Translations under genes and position numbers: made by a program | Origin: Cellvibrionales bacterium UBA1969 | GTDB lineage: Bacteria; Pseudomonadota; Gammaproteobacteria; Pseudomonadales; UBA7434 | DNA: 16,261 nt | Assembly (NCBI GenBank): GCA_002339085.1 | Contig: DDDX01000050.1 | Location: 1,246-17,506 of the forward strand | Direction of reading: 5' to 3' | Notes under the pieces: generated by a model | The model's input: the letters and a program-made list of their open reading frames with translations, nothing else | Database searches by the model: none | What the model was told of the DNA's origin: nothing | Part shown: positions 1 through 7,854 of the stretch, in pieces | How positions within the stretch are numbered: position 1 is the stretch's first letter | Layout: every line of letters begins with the position of its first letter

Positions 1-106
1 AAAACCCTAATGGTTACTGCGGGCTTGGGGGGCTAGGTTTGGCATATCAATCCTAGGTTCGCACAATCAAGGCTTTACTTAATTAAGCTTTTAACTATTT
101 TAAATG

Positions 107-871
107 CTAGCTAATGGCGCGGTTTCCTAAAAGAGCGAGCAACATGGGTACAACCGTTTCTACCCGGTATATACGCGGGCCTATTGACAGTGTTTGGCAG
201 GTATTTTTTTGCAATAAAGCCACTTCATAAGGGATAAATCCTCCCTCGGGTCCAATAATGACGACGTGACCAGACGTCCCAATTGTGGATCGATCGTTTA
301 GATGATTTAGCGTTAGGTCGGCATTGTAGGGGTGTGCAACAAAGCAGTCTTTATTGCCGCGAATAGCAGTCAATTTGTCTTCAACAAACGGTTTAAACTT
401 TGAGTGCAGGCTGACAACCGGCAGGGTGGTATCCTTGCTTTGTTCTAGACCGAGCAGTAATTGTTCATGGATGTTTTCAGCGTTCAACTGTGGGCTCTGC
501 CAGAAGCTTTTTTCTACACGAAAGCTATTAATGAAATGCAGTTCTTTTACTCCACATTCTGCGCAGACTGCAATTAGTCGCTTGGCGACTTTCGGCCGTG
601 GCAGGGCAATGATCACGGTGATGGGAAGTGTGGCGGGACTCAGTTGCTGTGGCTTGTTTTGATTGGGTGTAAAGAGCAAGCTGACTTTTGTTTTTGCAGT
701 ATTAATATGAGTAATCTCTGCGTTTCCATACTGACCATTAATAATGCCTGCGCTTAATGAGTTGCCCACTTGGGCATTTAAGATATGGCAGATATGTTCG
801 GCTCTTCTTCCGCTCAATGTTGTGCTGTTGTCAGCTGATAGTTCTGATGAATCGAGTAACAATAAATTCAC
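107..871 (-). CDS. rsmE: 16S rRNA (uracil-1498-N3)-methyltransferase RsmE
   Basis: RsmE methylates N3 of U1498 in helix 44 of 16S rRNA, using S-adenosylmethionine and acting on the assembled 30S subunit. At 254 residues the protein is close to the usual ~245. It has the N-terminal RNA-binding (PUA-like) part at about residues 1-75 and the SPOUT/trefoil-knot methyltransferase part from about residue 83. The knot signatures are clear: IGPEGGF at 206-212 and GPRIYRVET at 231-239, with the usual Leu/Ala-rich end. The family's 'CAECG' turn lies near 103-107. The gene is last of three minus-strand genes; 73 bases separate its start from the DUF2244 gene, so co-transcription is plausible. It ends in TAG. 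I see no convincing terminator in the 106 bases beyond it. The family call is firm. Confidence 0.95.
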   Translation of the reverse strand: MNLLLLDSSELSADNSTTLSGRRAEHICHILNAQVGNSLSAGIINGQYGNAEITHINTAKTKVSLLFTPNQNKPQQLSPATLPITVIIALPRPKVAKRLIAVCAECGVKELHFINSFRVEKSFWQSPQLNAENIHEQLLLGLEQSKDTTLPVVSLHSKFKPFVEDKLTAIRGNKDCFVAHPYNADLTLNHLNDRSTIGTSGHVVIIGPEGGFIPYEVALLQKNTCQTLSIGPRIYRVETVVPMLLALLGNRAIS

Positions 872-944
872 ATTTGATTATCCAATGCAAGTGTGTCCAT
901 AGAGAGCAATGTTGGCTTTGGTTGCGGCAAGTGATCGAAGCTGA

Positions 945-1442
945 TTAAAAAGACTGAGTAACCAATATCTCGCCTTTCATAAAGGTAATCAATTCATTGC
1001 TGTCACTCTGGCTGAGGAAATCGCCAATATTGACTTTTTCGTTGTTGTTGATAAGTGTTAATCTATGTGCTTCCCAGTCATGTTTAGCGGTTGTTGTCAC
1101 TAACCGCGTGGTTTGTTTTTCCCACACCCATTTCCCCTTAGGCCGGTAAACACCTTTTTCAATAATCAGTTGCTTGTTATTGAGGGTTAAGATATGCCGG
1201 TAGCTAAGCTTCCAAGACACGTAGTATAGCGCAAGGCTAAGGATTAACACTTCAAGACCAGCGAATGGTAGCATTACCCAGGCTCCAGCAATAATGGTAA
1301 AGCCCATGGCGATACCAATACATATGCTGCCTAATGACCAAATAACGCGTTTATTGCCGTCCCAATCTAGCGACCTATCGGGCGATAGGATAAGGGTGGT
1401 GATGGTATCTTCACCGACAGTTTTACGGTTAACTTTGATCAT
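945..1442 (-). CDS. DUF2244 family integral membrane protein
   Basis: This 165-residue protein has two hydrophobic segments at about 33-55 and 58-76, joined by a short loop carrying GAWVMLPFAGLE. That motif is characteristic of DUF2244, a family of small membrane proteins widespread in Proteobacteria with no established biochemical role. After the second segment comes a soluble, mostly beta-strand domain of roughly 85 residues (about 81-165), rich in charged and aromatic residues and resembling a PH-like fold by pattern only. The ATG at 1442 has no strong Shine-Dalgarno. The gene lies 35 bases downstream of the methyltransferase gene and 73 bases upstream of rsmE, consistent with one transcript. 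DUF2244 genes often sit near respiratory genes, but none is present here, so I infer no function. Confidence 0.8.
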   Translation of the reverse strand: MIKVNRKTVGEDTITTLILSPDRSLDWDGNKRVIWSLGSICIGIAMGFTIIAGAWVMLPFAGLEVLILSLALYYVSWKLSYRHILTLNNKQLIIEKGVYRPKGKWVWEKQTTRLVTTTAKHDWEAHRLTLINNNEKVNIGDFLSQSDSNELITFMKGEILVTQSF

Positions 1443-1477
1443 GGTAAGTCATCATTTTTTGATTGAAGCAATTGTGT

Positions 1478-2125
1478 TTAGCTTTTGTCAAAGTCGACAA
1501 TCAAAATATCGCCGTTAGCTGGCGTAGGCTCTGGTAATTCCCAATCCCACACCTCGTGGCTGAAATTGTCGTCCAGTCTCGCGCAGAGATCAACAAATGG
1601 CTGTCGTTGAGGATCAGCAATAATTGCCTTGTTAACACCGGCTTTTTTGGCGCGTTTGAATAAATCAAATAAAGTGTCATTCAGACTATCCCAAAAGCAA
1701 ATATCACCGCCAATAATAAGATCATATTCAGATAATGTTTCCACATCCAGTTGATCAAATGTTTTAACCAGTGGTTTGATGTAAACTTCATTTAAACCCG
1801 CATGAGCTTGTAAGTATGGGAATACATCGGGATCAGCATCAACACCTGTAACATCGCATTTAAATCGTTTGCTGCAATAGATCGCTGTTAGCCCCCAGCC
1901 ACAGCCGATTTCGAGGATGTTCGTGTTCTTCTTGGGAGGATTATCATTCAAATAATCCATTAGCAAATAACTGGAACTCCAAAATTTATCGCCATGAATA
2001 GAGGTAGGGTGTTCTTTTTTAAGCTTCTTGATTACTGGGTGCTTGGCGGTCATTAATTTGACACCTAGCTCTTCCTGAATGGCCGGCTGTTTACTTGCTG
2101 GTGTTGCTGAACTACTTTTTTTCAT
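1478..2125 (-). CDS. class I SAM-dependent methyltransferase, METTL/ETFB-KMT-like
   Basis: This 215-residue soluble protein carries a class I methyltransferase Rossmann core. Motif I is EIGCGWG at 72-78. The acidic end of strand 2 is the VDADPD segment near 95-100, and the post-strand-4 segment is GGDICFWDSL at about 139-148. The 'IHGDKFWSSSYLLMDYL' stretch before the core, and the layout overall, resemble the protein-lysine methyltransferase-like group (ETFB/METTL type, sometimes annotated nicotinamide N-methyltransferase-like). That would suggest a protein target, but the substrate cannot be read from sequence. The first ~25 residues are low-complexity (Ser, Ala, Lys, Gln) and probably disordered. 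The start at 2125 has only a weak GAGAT upstream. It is first of the three-gene minus-strand group and divergent from pyrD. Confidence 0.75.
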   Translation of the reverse strand: MKKSSSATPASKQPAIQEELGVKLMTAKHPVIKKLKKEHPTSIHGDKFWSSSYLLMDYLNDNPPKKNTNILEIGCGWGLTAIYCSKRFKCDVTGVDADPDVFPYLQAHAGLNEVYIKPLVKTFDQLDVETLSEYDLIIGGDICFWDSLNDTLFDLFKRAKKAGVNKAIIADPQRQPFVDLCARLDDNFSHEVWDWELPEPTPANGDILIVDFDKS

Positions 2126-2283
2126 AGTAACTTTTATCTCGAAGCGTTATGGCTGGTTTATTAATTAATTACAGCTTGCCATGCTCTTGCTAGGATTGAC
2201 AGCGAGATAGGGCAAAGCGAGATCGTTATTTCAATTATTATAAAGCTTTTGAATCAGTTAGTTGAAAGTAATTGTGGTGTTTA

Positions 2284-2319
2284 GGGAAAAAAACCTTTTT
2301 TATTGGTTTTCCCTTTTTT
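2284..2319 (+). terminator. terminator-like hairpin with T6 tail
   Basis: GGGAAAA at 2284-2290 pairs with TTTTCCC at 2307-2313. Extra CC/GG pairing (2294-2295 with 2305-2306) is possible inside the loop, and six T residues follow at 2314-2319. The orientation is that of a plus-strand intrinsic terminator, yet no plus-strand gene lies upstream. It could therefore end a short transcript, act as a leader attenuator for pyrD, or shield the region. The stem is A/T-rich and of modest strength. Confidence 0.4.
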
Positions 2320-2461
2320 GCAGGCAAAGAAGTGACGCCTTATATGTTGCTCTGAAGATGCGTAGCGATGGTCAGTCTTTATCACAGAGCCGAATGGCTA
2401 GCTATGCAAGCTGGACCCTAGCTAAAAAGAGTTATTCTGATACGCAGCTCTTTTATTTTTT
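2320..2461 (+). ncRNA. candidate small structured RNA ending in an intrinsic terminator
   Basis: Two adjacent hairpins lie at the end of this stretch. TGGCTAG at 2395-2401 can pair with CTAGCTA at 2418-2424, including one G-U pair. Immediately after, AAAAGAG at 2425-2431 pairs with CTCTTTT at 2448-2454 and is followed by A and six T residues (2456-2461). A hairpin and then a terminator-like hairpin, with no coding frame I can support, is the layout of a bacterial small RNA or an mRNA leader. I recognise no Rfam family and find no clear promoter. The 5' end given is a guess placed after the preceding T tract. Confidence 0.25.
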
Positions 2462-2573
2462 GGGGTGATCAACGATGAGTCGGCCTTATTTAACACAGAT
2501 GACAACTGCTTAGCGTCATAAGCCATGGTAAACTAATCAGAATATTAACTGATAATCGTATTTTTTAGCGCCT

Positions 2574-5500
2574 ATGTATAAGTTGATCCGACCATTATTG
2601 TTTTCTCTCGATCCCGAACGGGCTCACGATTTAACGATGAGTAGCTTGCGCTTAGCTGGTAATAGTGGCCTAGCCGATAGGCTGATGCCTGGCAGAGTTG
2701 AAGACCCCTTAGAAATACTCGGTCTTCAGTTTCCTAACCGCGTTGGTTTATCTGCAGGATTAGATAAAAATGGCGCCGCTATTCGCGGCTTGGCGTCCCT
2801 GGGTTTTGGATTTTTAGAAATTGGTACCGTCACCCCTAAGCCGCAGGCGGGTAACCCTAAGCCACGTATGTTTCGATTGTCTGAACATCAAGCGATAATT
2901 AATCGTATGGGCTTTAATAATAGCGGTTTAGACGCCCTAATCAATCGTGTTAAGCACGTGCGTCAATCAGGAATTGACTGTCCTCTGGGAATTAATATCG
3001 GCAAAAATAAATTAACCTCGTCAGCAGATGCGGTGAATGATTACTTGCAATGTATCGCTGCCGCGGCGCCTTTAGCAGACTATATTACGATTAACTTGTC
3101 ATCACCCAATACACCGGGTTTACGCGACCTACAGTTTGGCGATGAGTTAGCGGCGTTGCTAGCGAAAGTGGCACAGGCTCGTACTGAGTTTGCAGAACGT
3201 GAGGGTAAAAGTGTCCCGCTATTGGTTAAAATTGCGCCTGATATGGCGGAGGCTGACCTTCTTAGCGTCGCTGATCGACTGATAGAGCAGGGTATCGATG
3301 GCATTATTGCGACCAATACCACTACGGATAAGCGATTAGTTGAAGACCATCGGCACGGGCAGCAAGCCGGCGGCTTAAGCGGCCAGGTGTTATTTGAGCG
3401 CTCGACGGAAGTGGTTGCAAAGCTAGCAGATCATATCGATGGTCAAATAGCGATTATTGGTGTTGGCGGCATTCATTCAGGCGAGCAAGCGGCAGCTAAA
3501 ATTGCAGCAGGTGCAGACTTAGTGCAGATATATAGTGGCTTGATATATCAAGGCCCTAGAATTGTGCGCGACTCAGCTAAGGCTATTCGATTGGCTCGTC
3601 AGGAAAGGGAAGTGAGTACATCTTTTCAGCCATACATCGCTACTTGTCCAAAAGGCTTAGAGCATCAGTTAGGTTTAGAGTTGGCTCGACTGGGAGCAGT
3701 CAGTGTACAGGAGTCAGTTGCGGCTTGTTATTTTGAAGCTGACCTCGCCGCGGCTTATCAGGTCTGTTTATGGTCGCGTTTAGCAAATCGTGTTGCGCTG
3801 TTATTGCTGCGTAATCGAATTGATTCTGAACAAACACTCTACGACAGTGTCAATGCCTTATCTTGGAGCAGTTATTTTACCGCCGATAAAACATTATTAG
3901 TTGATTTTAATGGGACGTCGGCGGATATTCGAGATGCTCGATTTGGCGCAAAGCGCGTTAAAGATGCCATCAATGATAGCTTTTTAAGCAGCACCAATCA
4001 GCGTCTAGTCATTGATGAGCAGCGACCTGATATTTTGGTTTATGCTCGTTTGTTCAATGGCCGCTTTACATTGGCCCTCGATTTGGTAGGCGAAAGCTTG
4101 CATCAGCGAGGCTACAGAGGTCGAGGGGGTGCGGCACCTTTAAAAGAAAATTTAGCCGCGGCGATTTTACTGCAAAGTGATTGGCCGGCGATTGCAGAAT
4201 CGGGTGGTAGTCTTGTCGACCCTATGTGCGGCTCCGGTACGCTATTAATTGAGGCTGCACTTATTGCGGCTAATATCCCGCCGACCTTTTTGCGTACACG
4301 TGGTTTGGTGGGCAATGGTCATTGGTGTTTAACTCAGCTCTTTACTTTTGATGATACGGTTTGGCAACAGACCATAAAGCTACAAGCACTTGCGGCGGAA
4401 CAAGCTTGTAATCAACTGACGAATACGCTGCTTGGTTTCGATATAGACCCACGGATTGTTGCGCTGGCAAATGACAATATTGCATTAGCGGGTTTGTCAG
4501 ATTGTATAACCGTTAAGGTGATGGCGATCGACCGCCTATCGTTGCCGAATGATATTGAGCCTGGTCTGTTAGTGGCGAATCCACCCTATGGCGAGCGTTT
4601 AGGTGAAGTTGATGAATTAATCCCTATTTATCAGCAGCTAGGTCGCTTGCTTAAGCATTCTTGCATGGGTTGGCAGGCTTGTGTCTTCACCGGTAATAAA
4701 GATTTAGGTTGGCAAACGGGGTTGCGCAGTTGGCGGCAGCACAGGCTTTACAATGGTGCAATTGAATGCCAGCTACAGCGTTATCGTGTCGATGAAAAAA
4801 GCATTGCGGTTGATCTGACAGATAGAGGGAAAAAAGTTTTATCAATTGATGATTTAAGTGATAACGCTGCCATGTTGGCGAATCGCTTGAAAAAAAACCG
4901 ACGACGCTTAAAGCCTTGGTTAAAGAAGCAATCAAACGCCTGCTATCGCGTTTATGATGCCGATCTGCCAGAGTACGCGATGGCAATTGATTGTTATTTT
5001 GCCGTTGAAAAATTAGCCCAAGAGTCCGATCATGGCAGCGGTGCTTATCCGGTAAAAAATAGCGGGGCGAGCCCCTATAAAAATATCCCAACACCTTTGC
5101 CTAGACGAATACCATTGGTGCAACCTGAATTGCATATACATTTACAGGAATATGCACCGCCAGCAACGATTGATGCCGGTTTGGCGCGTCAACGCGTCAA
5201 AGATGCCATCGCCGCTGTTTCGGCGGTGTTTGAATGTCCTCTTGAGAAAATCTACTTTAAGCGACGAGAACGTCAGCGCGGTAAAAGTCAGTATGAAAAG
5301 ACCAATGCCTCAGATCAAGCCTTGGTCGTGTTAGAGCAGGGTCACGCATTTAAGATAAATTTACAGAGCTATTTAGATAGCGGCTTATTTTTAGATCATC
5401 GTCCAGTTCGTTCATTAATAGCCAAGGAGGTTAGGGGTAAGCGCTTTTTAAACTTGTTCAGTTATACCGGTTCTGCTTCGGTCTATGCGGCGAAAGCCGG

Positions 5501-5924
5501 AGCCAGTCATAGTCTCAGTATTGATATGTCGAATAATTATTTGAACTGGACGCGGCATAATTTTCAACTCAATGAGATTGACGCTGAGCGGCATCAATTA
5601 ATCAGAGCCGATTGCAGCGAGTGGTTAAAAACAGCCGATGAGCACTTTGATTGCATCTTGCTTGATCCTCCTAGCTTCTCTAATTCTAAGCGAATGGAGC
5701 ACACGTTGGATATTAGTCGGGATCATATCGATTTGATTAGCTTGACGATGCGTCGCCTAACGGCAGAGGGTAGTCTATACTTCTCAACTAATAAACGAGG
5801 CTTTAAGTTTGCGGCTGAATTGACTCGTCAATTCGCGGTTAAAGATTTAACACGGGCCACCTTAGACCCTGATTTTGATCGTGGCCGACCTGCACATCAG
5901 TGCTGGCGGTTAAAGCACCGCTAA
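2574..5924 (+). CDS. pyrD-rlmKL: PyrD-RlmKL fusion: dihydroorotate dehydrogenase joined to 23S rRNA m2G2445/m7G2069 methyltransferase
   Basis: One frame of 1116 codons covers two enzymes normally made separately. Residues 1 to ~342 are class 2 PyrD, the membrane-associated, quinone-linked enzyme oxidising dihydroorotate to orotate with FMN. It has AGLDKNG (61-67), NRMGFNN (110-116), the catalytic-serine segment NLSSPNTPG (174-182; Ser176 fits the catalytic base) and GVGGIHSG near the FMN phosphate. From ~347 comes RlmKL. THUMP is followed by the RlmL domain, with DPMCGSGT at 549-556 and NPPYGER from 669. The RlmK domain has NLFSYTGSA from 960 and DPPSFSNSKR from 1031. These domains make m2G2445 and m7G2069 in 23S rRNA. 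About 43 residues are inserted between the RlmL and RlmK parts (~810-857) compared with E. coli. The ATG at 2574 matches PyrD N-termini but has a weak ribosome site. Whether one or two polypeptides are made is open because of the internal GTG at 3612. Confidence 0.93.
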   Translation: MYKLIRPLLFSLDPERAHDLTMSSLRLAGNSGLADRLMPGRVEDPLEILGLQFPNRVGLSAGLDKNGAAIRGLASLGFGFLEIGTVTPKPQAGNPKPRMFRLSEHQAIINRMGFNNSGLDALINRVKHVRQSGIDCPLGINIGKNKLTSSADAVNDYLQCIAAAAPLADYITINLSSPNTPGLRDLQFGDELAALLAKVAQARTEFAEREGKSVPLLVKIAPDMAEADLLSVADRLIEQGIDGIIATNTTTDKRLVEDHRHGQQAGGLSGQVLFERSTEVVAKLADHIDGQIAIIGVGGIHSGEQAAAKIAAGADLVQIYSGLIYQGPRIVRDSAKAIRLARQEREVSTSFQPYIATCPKGLEHQLGLELARLGAVSVQESVAACYFEADLAAAYQVCLWSRLANRVALLLLRNRIDSEQTLYDSVNALSWSSYFTADKTLLVDFNGTSADIRDARFGAKRVKDAINDSFLSSTNQRLVIDEQRPDILVYARLFNGRFTLALDLVGESLHQRGYRGRGGAAPLKENLAAAILLQSDWPAIAESGGSLVDPMCGSGTLLIEAALIAANIPPTFLRTRGLVGNGHWCLTQLFTFDDTVWQQTIKLQALAAEQACNQLTNTLLGFDIDPRIVALANDNIALAGLSDCITVKVMAIDRLSLPNDIEPGLLVANPPYGERLGEVDELIPIYQQLGRLLKHSCMGWQACVFTGNKDLGWQTGLRSWRQHRLYNGAIECQLQRYRVDEKSIAVDLTDRGKKVLSIDDLSDNAAMLANRLKKNRRRLKPWLKKQSNACYRVYDADLPEYAMAIDCYFAVEKLAQESDHGSGAYPVKNSGASPYKNIPTPLPRRIPLVQPELHIHLQEYAPPATIDAGLARQRVKDAIAAVSAVFECPLEKIYFKRRERQRGKSQYEKTNASDQALVVLEQGHAFKINLQSYLDSGLFLDHRPVRSLIAKEVRGKRFLNLFSYTGSASVYAAKAGASHSLSIDMSNNYLNWTRHNFQLNEIDAERHQLIRADCSEWLKTADEHFDCILLDPPSFSNSKRMEHTLDISRDHIDLISLTMRRLTAEGSLYFSTNKRGFKFAAELTRQFAVKDLTRATLDPDFDRGRPAHQCWRLKHR
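3601..3614 (+). promoter_or_regulatory. internal Shine-Dalgarno and GTG start at the PyrD/RlmKL junction
   Basis: AGGA at 3601-3604 lies seven bases before an in-frame GTG at 3612-3614 (codon 347). This is where PyrD homology has just ended and RlmKL homology begins (STSFQPYIATCPKGLE). The geometry is the same as for purU downstream, where AGGAG at 6000-6004 lies seven bases before its GTG. Initiation here would give a separate RlmKL of 770 residues. It is probably the original rlmKL start, retained after the pyrD stop codon was lost. Confidence 0.55.
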
Positions 5925-6011
5925 TTGCTTGGCCAAATAGGACTATGAGCTGGCCAAAAATACTGATATAGTTCAAAAAACAAACAGATTGAGTTTGCGA
6001 GGAGTAGCGTT

Positions 6012-6872
6012 GTGGAACACAGTTACCGCTTAGTGATTGCCTGTCCTGATCAAGTGGGCATAGTGGCTAAGGTGAGTGCCTTTATCGCTGAACAAGGGGG
6101 TTCATTACTCGAAGCGAACTACCATACTGACCCTGTCTCAGGTCAATTTTTCATGCGAAATGAGATTAGTGCCCAGTCATTATCGGTCAGTTTTGACGCC
6201 TTCAAACAACAATTTCAAGTTATTGCTGCTGCACATCAAATGTCATGGTACTTGCGTGATTCCAATCAACGTCGCCAAGTTGTTTTGCTGGCAAGCCATG
6301 CCTCCCATTGCTTGGCCGATTTATTGTATCGCTGGCGCAGTGGTGATCTGTACTGTGATGTCCCCTGCGTGATATCAAACCACGAAAATTTGCGCAGTAT
6401 GGTTGAGTGGCACGACATTCCCTTCCATTATATACCGATGGCAAAAGAGCCAGAGGCTAAAGTCGCTGGGTTTGCAGAAATAGATCGGCTAATACAACGC
6501 TACCAAGCTGATACGATTGTTTTAGCCCGTTATATGCAGATTTTACCGCCCGATCTTTGTGCCCGGTACCCGCGACAAGTGATCAATATTCATCACAGTT
6601 TTTTACCGTCATTCATTGGCGCAAATCCTTATCAAAAGGCTTTTGAGCGAGGTGTGAAATTAATTGGCGCTACCTGCCACTATGTGACTGATGACCTTGA
6701 TGAAGGTCCCATTCTTGAGCAAGATGTTGCTCGCGTTGGTCATAAGCATGACCGCGACGATATGGTGCGCTTAGGTAAAGATGTTGAGGCCCGCGTATTA
6801 GCCCAGGGCTTGCGTTATCATCTTGAAGACAGGGTCATAGTTGATGGCAATAAAACCGTGATATTTGATTAG
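6012..6872 (+). CDS. purU: formyltetrahydrofolate deformylase PurU
   Basis: PurU hydrolyses 10-formyltetrahydrofolate to formate and tetrahydrofolate in the cytoplasm, balancing one-carbon pools and supplying formate to PurT. The 286 residues match the family length. An N-terminal ACT regulatory domain (about 5-82; CPDQVGIVAKVS at 11-22) precedes a formyltransferase-fold catalytic domain (about 88-286). The catalytic triad is visible: Asn192 and His194 in NIHHSFLP, and Asp230 in TDDLDEGPI. The start is GTG with AGGAG seven bases upstream; no ATG fits better. It lies 87 bases after rlmKL; a short TGGCCA inverted repeat in that gap (5929-5957) lacks a T tail. TATAAA at 6907-6912 beyond the gene could be a -10 for the next gene, but the -35 is poor. 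Confidence 0.95.
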   Translation: MEHSYRLVIACPDQVGIVAKVSAFIAEQGGSLLEANYHTDPVSGQFFMRNEISAQSLSVSFDAFKQQFQVIAAAHQMSWYLRDSNQRRQVVLLASHASHCLADLLYRWRSGDLYCDVPCVISNHENLRSMVEWHDIPFHYIPMAKEPEAKVAGFAEIDRLIQRYQADTIVLARYMQILPPDLCARYPRQVINIHHSFLPSFIGANPYQKAFERGVKLIGATCHYVTDDLDEGPILEQDVARVGHKHDRDDMVRLGKDVEARVLAQGLRYHLEDRVIVDGNKTVIFD

Positions 6873-7029
6873 TTAATTATGCTTTAAGCCCTTTTTTTGT
6901 CAATCTTATAAATCTTTAACCAAATCACTGTTAAAAAACGAGGACAATAGTCACTTGTCAGCATAGACTCGCATAGAGTTTTAATTAACCGGCTGTTTGT
7001 TAACGCTAAGCATAATCGAGGAAGAGTCA

Positions 7030-7854
7030 ATGGGTTTATTAAGTGGTAAATACACCATAGTCACCGGCGGCGGGACAGGTCTGGGGTTAGGCGTGGCGCA
7101 ACGATTTTTAGAGCAAGATGCTGCTAGCGTTATGATTGTTGGTCGTCGCGAAGACGTTTTGCAGGCAGCTGCGGATAAGCTGTCAGCCTTAGGCCATGAC
7201 GGCGAAGTACGCTTTAAAACCTGTGATGTGACAGTTGAGGAGCAGGTTGAAGCCGCTGTTGCAGCGGCATGCAATAATCAAGGTCAGCTCGATGTAATGG
7301 TTTCAAATGCTGGGACAGGATTACCGAATGCCGTGATTGATGCTGATGTTGCAGCCTGGAGCAGCCTGTTAGATTTAAACATTATTGGCAATTTGCTGAG
7401 CATTAAACACGCGGCGATTAAAATGAAAGCCAATGGCGGCAGTATTATTTCTATTTCCTCCATAGAGGGTGCGGCGCCGAGTAAGTTTATGGGCCCGTAT
7501 AGCGTCAGCAAGGCGGGTGCCGAAATGTTGGTTAAAAATGCGGCCTTGGAATTAGGGCCTTTCGGCATTCGAGTTAATTGTATTCGTCCTGGTATGGTGC
7601 CAACTGAAATTGTTGCTGCATCGCTGCCACAAAGCATGCAAGACAATTATATAGAAGAATCTGATTTGAGCCGTGCCGGCACGCCCGAAGAAATTGCTGA
7701 TGGGGTGCTTTATTTTGCCTCTGATATGGGTAAGTGGACGACTGGACAGATCTTGGGTGTTTGTGGGGGTGCCGGTAATCAAAAAGGTGCCGACTTTAGT
7801 GAGTCAATTGAGATGTTTTATGGTGCTGATAAACTAAAAGCATATACCAATTAA
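7030..7854 (+). CDS. short-chain dehydrogenase/reductase (SDR), first of the catabolic island
   Basis: This is a classical SDR of 274 residues, an NAD(P)-dependent alcohol/ketone oxidoreductase. It shows TGGGTGLG at 12-19 (cofactor binding), NAG at 93-95, the catalytic Ser144, Tyr157 and Lys161 (YSVSK) and the 'RPG' turn at 186-188. An arginine after strand 2 (GRR at 38-40) suggests NADP. A TTG 11 codons earlier (6997) is open, but the ATG at 7030 has GAGGAAGAG at 7018-7026 just before it and gives the normal SDR N-terminus, so I chose it. It is separated from purU by 157 bases and from the hydratase gene by 313 bases, so it may have its own promoter. With the downstream genes, oxidation of a hydroxyl on a ring or a hydroxyacyl-CoA is likely; the substrate is not shown. 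Confidence 0.85.
   Translation: MGLLSGKYTIVTGGGTGLGLGVAQRFLEQDAASVMIVGRREDVLQAAADKLSALGHDGEVRFKTCDVTVEEQVEAAVAAACNNQGQLDVMVSNAGTGLPNAVIDADVAAWSSLLDLNIIGNLLSIKHAAIKMKANGGSIISISSIEGAAPSKFMGPYSVSKAGAEMLVKNAALELGPFGIRVNCIRPGMVPTEIVAASLPQSMQDNYIEESDLSRAGTPEEIADGVLYFASDMGKWTTGQILGVCGGAGNQKGADFSESIEMFYGADKLKAYTN

Larger units (their letters stand above)
2126..2573. other. 448-base divergent intergenic region
   Basis: The region lies between the minus-strand methyltransferase gene and pyrD, so it should hold promoters for both directions. I see a lone TTGACA at 2196-2201 without a convincing -10 partner, and no PurR-type box. Two hairpins followed by T tracts (2284-2319 and 2425-2461) lie inside it and are listed separately. 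A 68-codon open frame at 2262-2468 begins with TTG, lacks a Shine-Dalgarno and resembles no family I know, so I do not call it a gene. The ribosome modulation factor gene, which lies near pyrD and rlmL in some relatives, is not here. Confidence 0.6.

Noticed and set aside
1..106. Possible end of a plus-strand gene at the left edge
   Set aside because: Only 11-17 codons are open before stops in any plus frame, too little to recognise or to distinguish from chance.
2262..2468. 68-codon open frame in the gap before pyrD
   Set aside because: It starts with TTG without a Shine-Dalgarno, resembles no known family (including ribosome modulation factor, which I looked for), and overlaps hairpins that fit a non-coding role better.
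5929..5957. TTGGCCA...TGGCCAA inverted repeat between rlmKL and purU as a terminator
   Set aside because: It is followed by A residues, not T residues, on the plus strand, so it does not fit an intrinsic terminator for rlmKL. It may be chance palindromic TGGCCA.
6997..7029. TTG start extending the first SDR by 11 residues
   Set aside because: The ATG at 7030 has a strong GAGGAAGAG before it and gives a standard SDR N-terminus; the extension contains that ribosome site.
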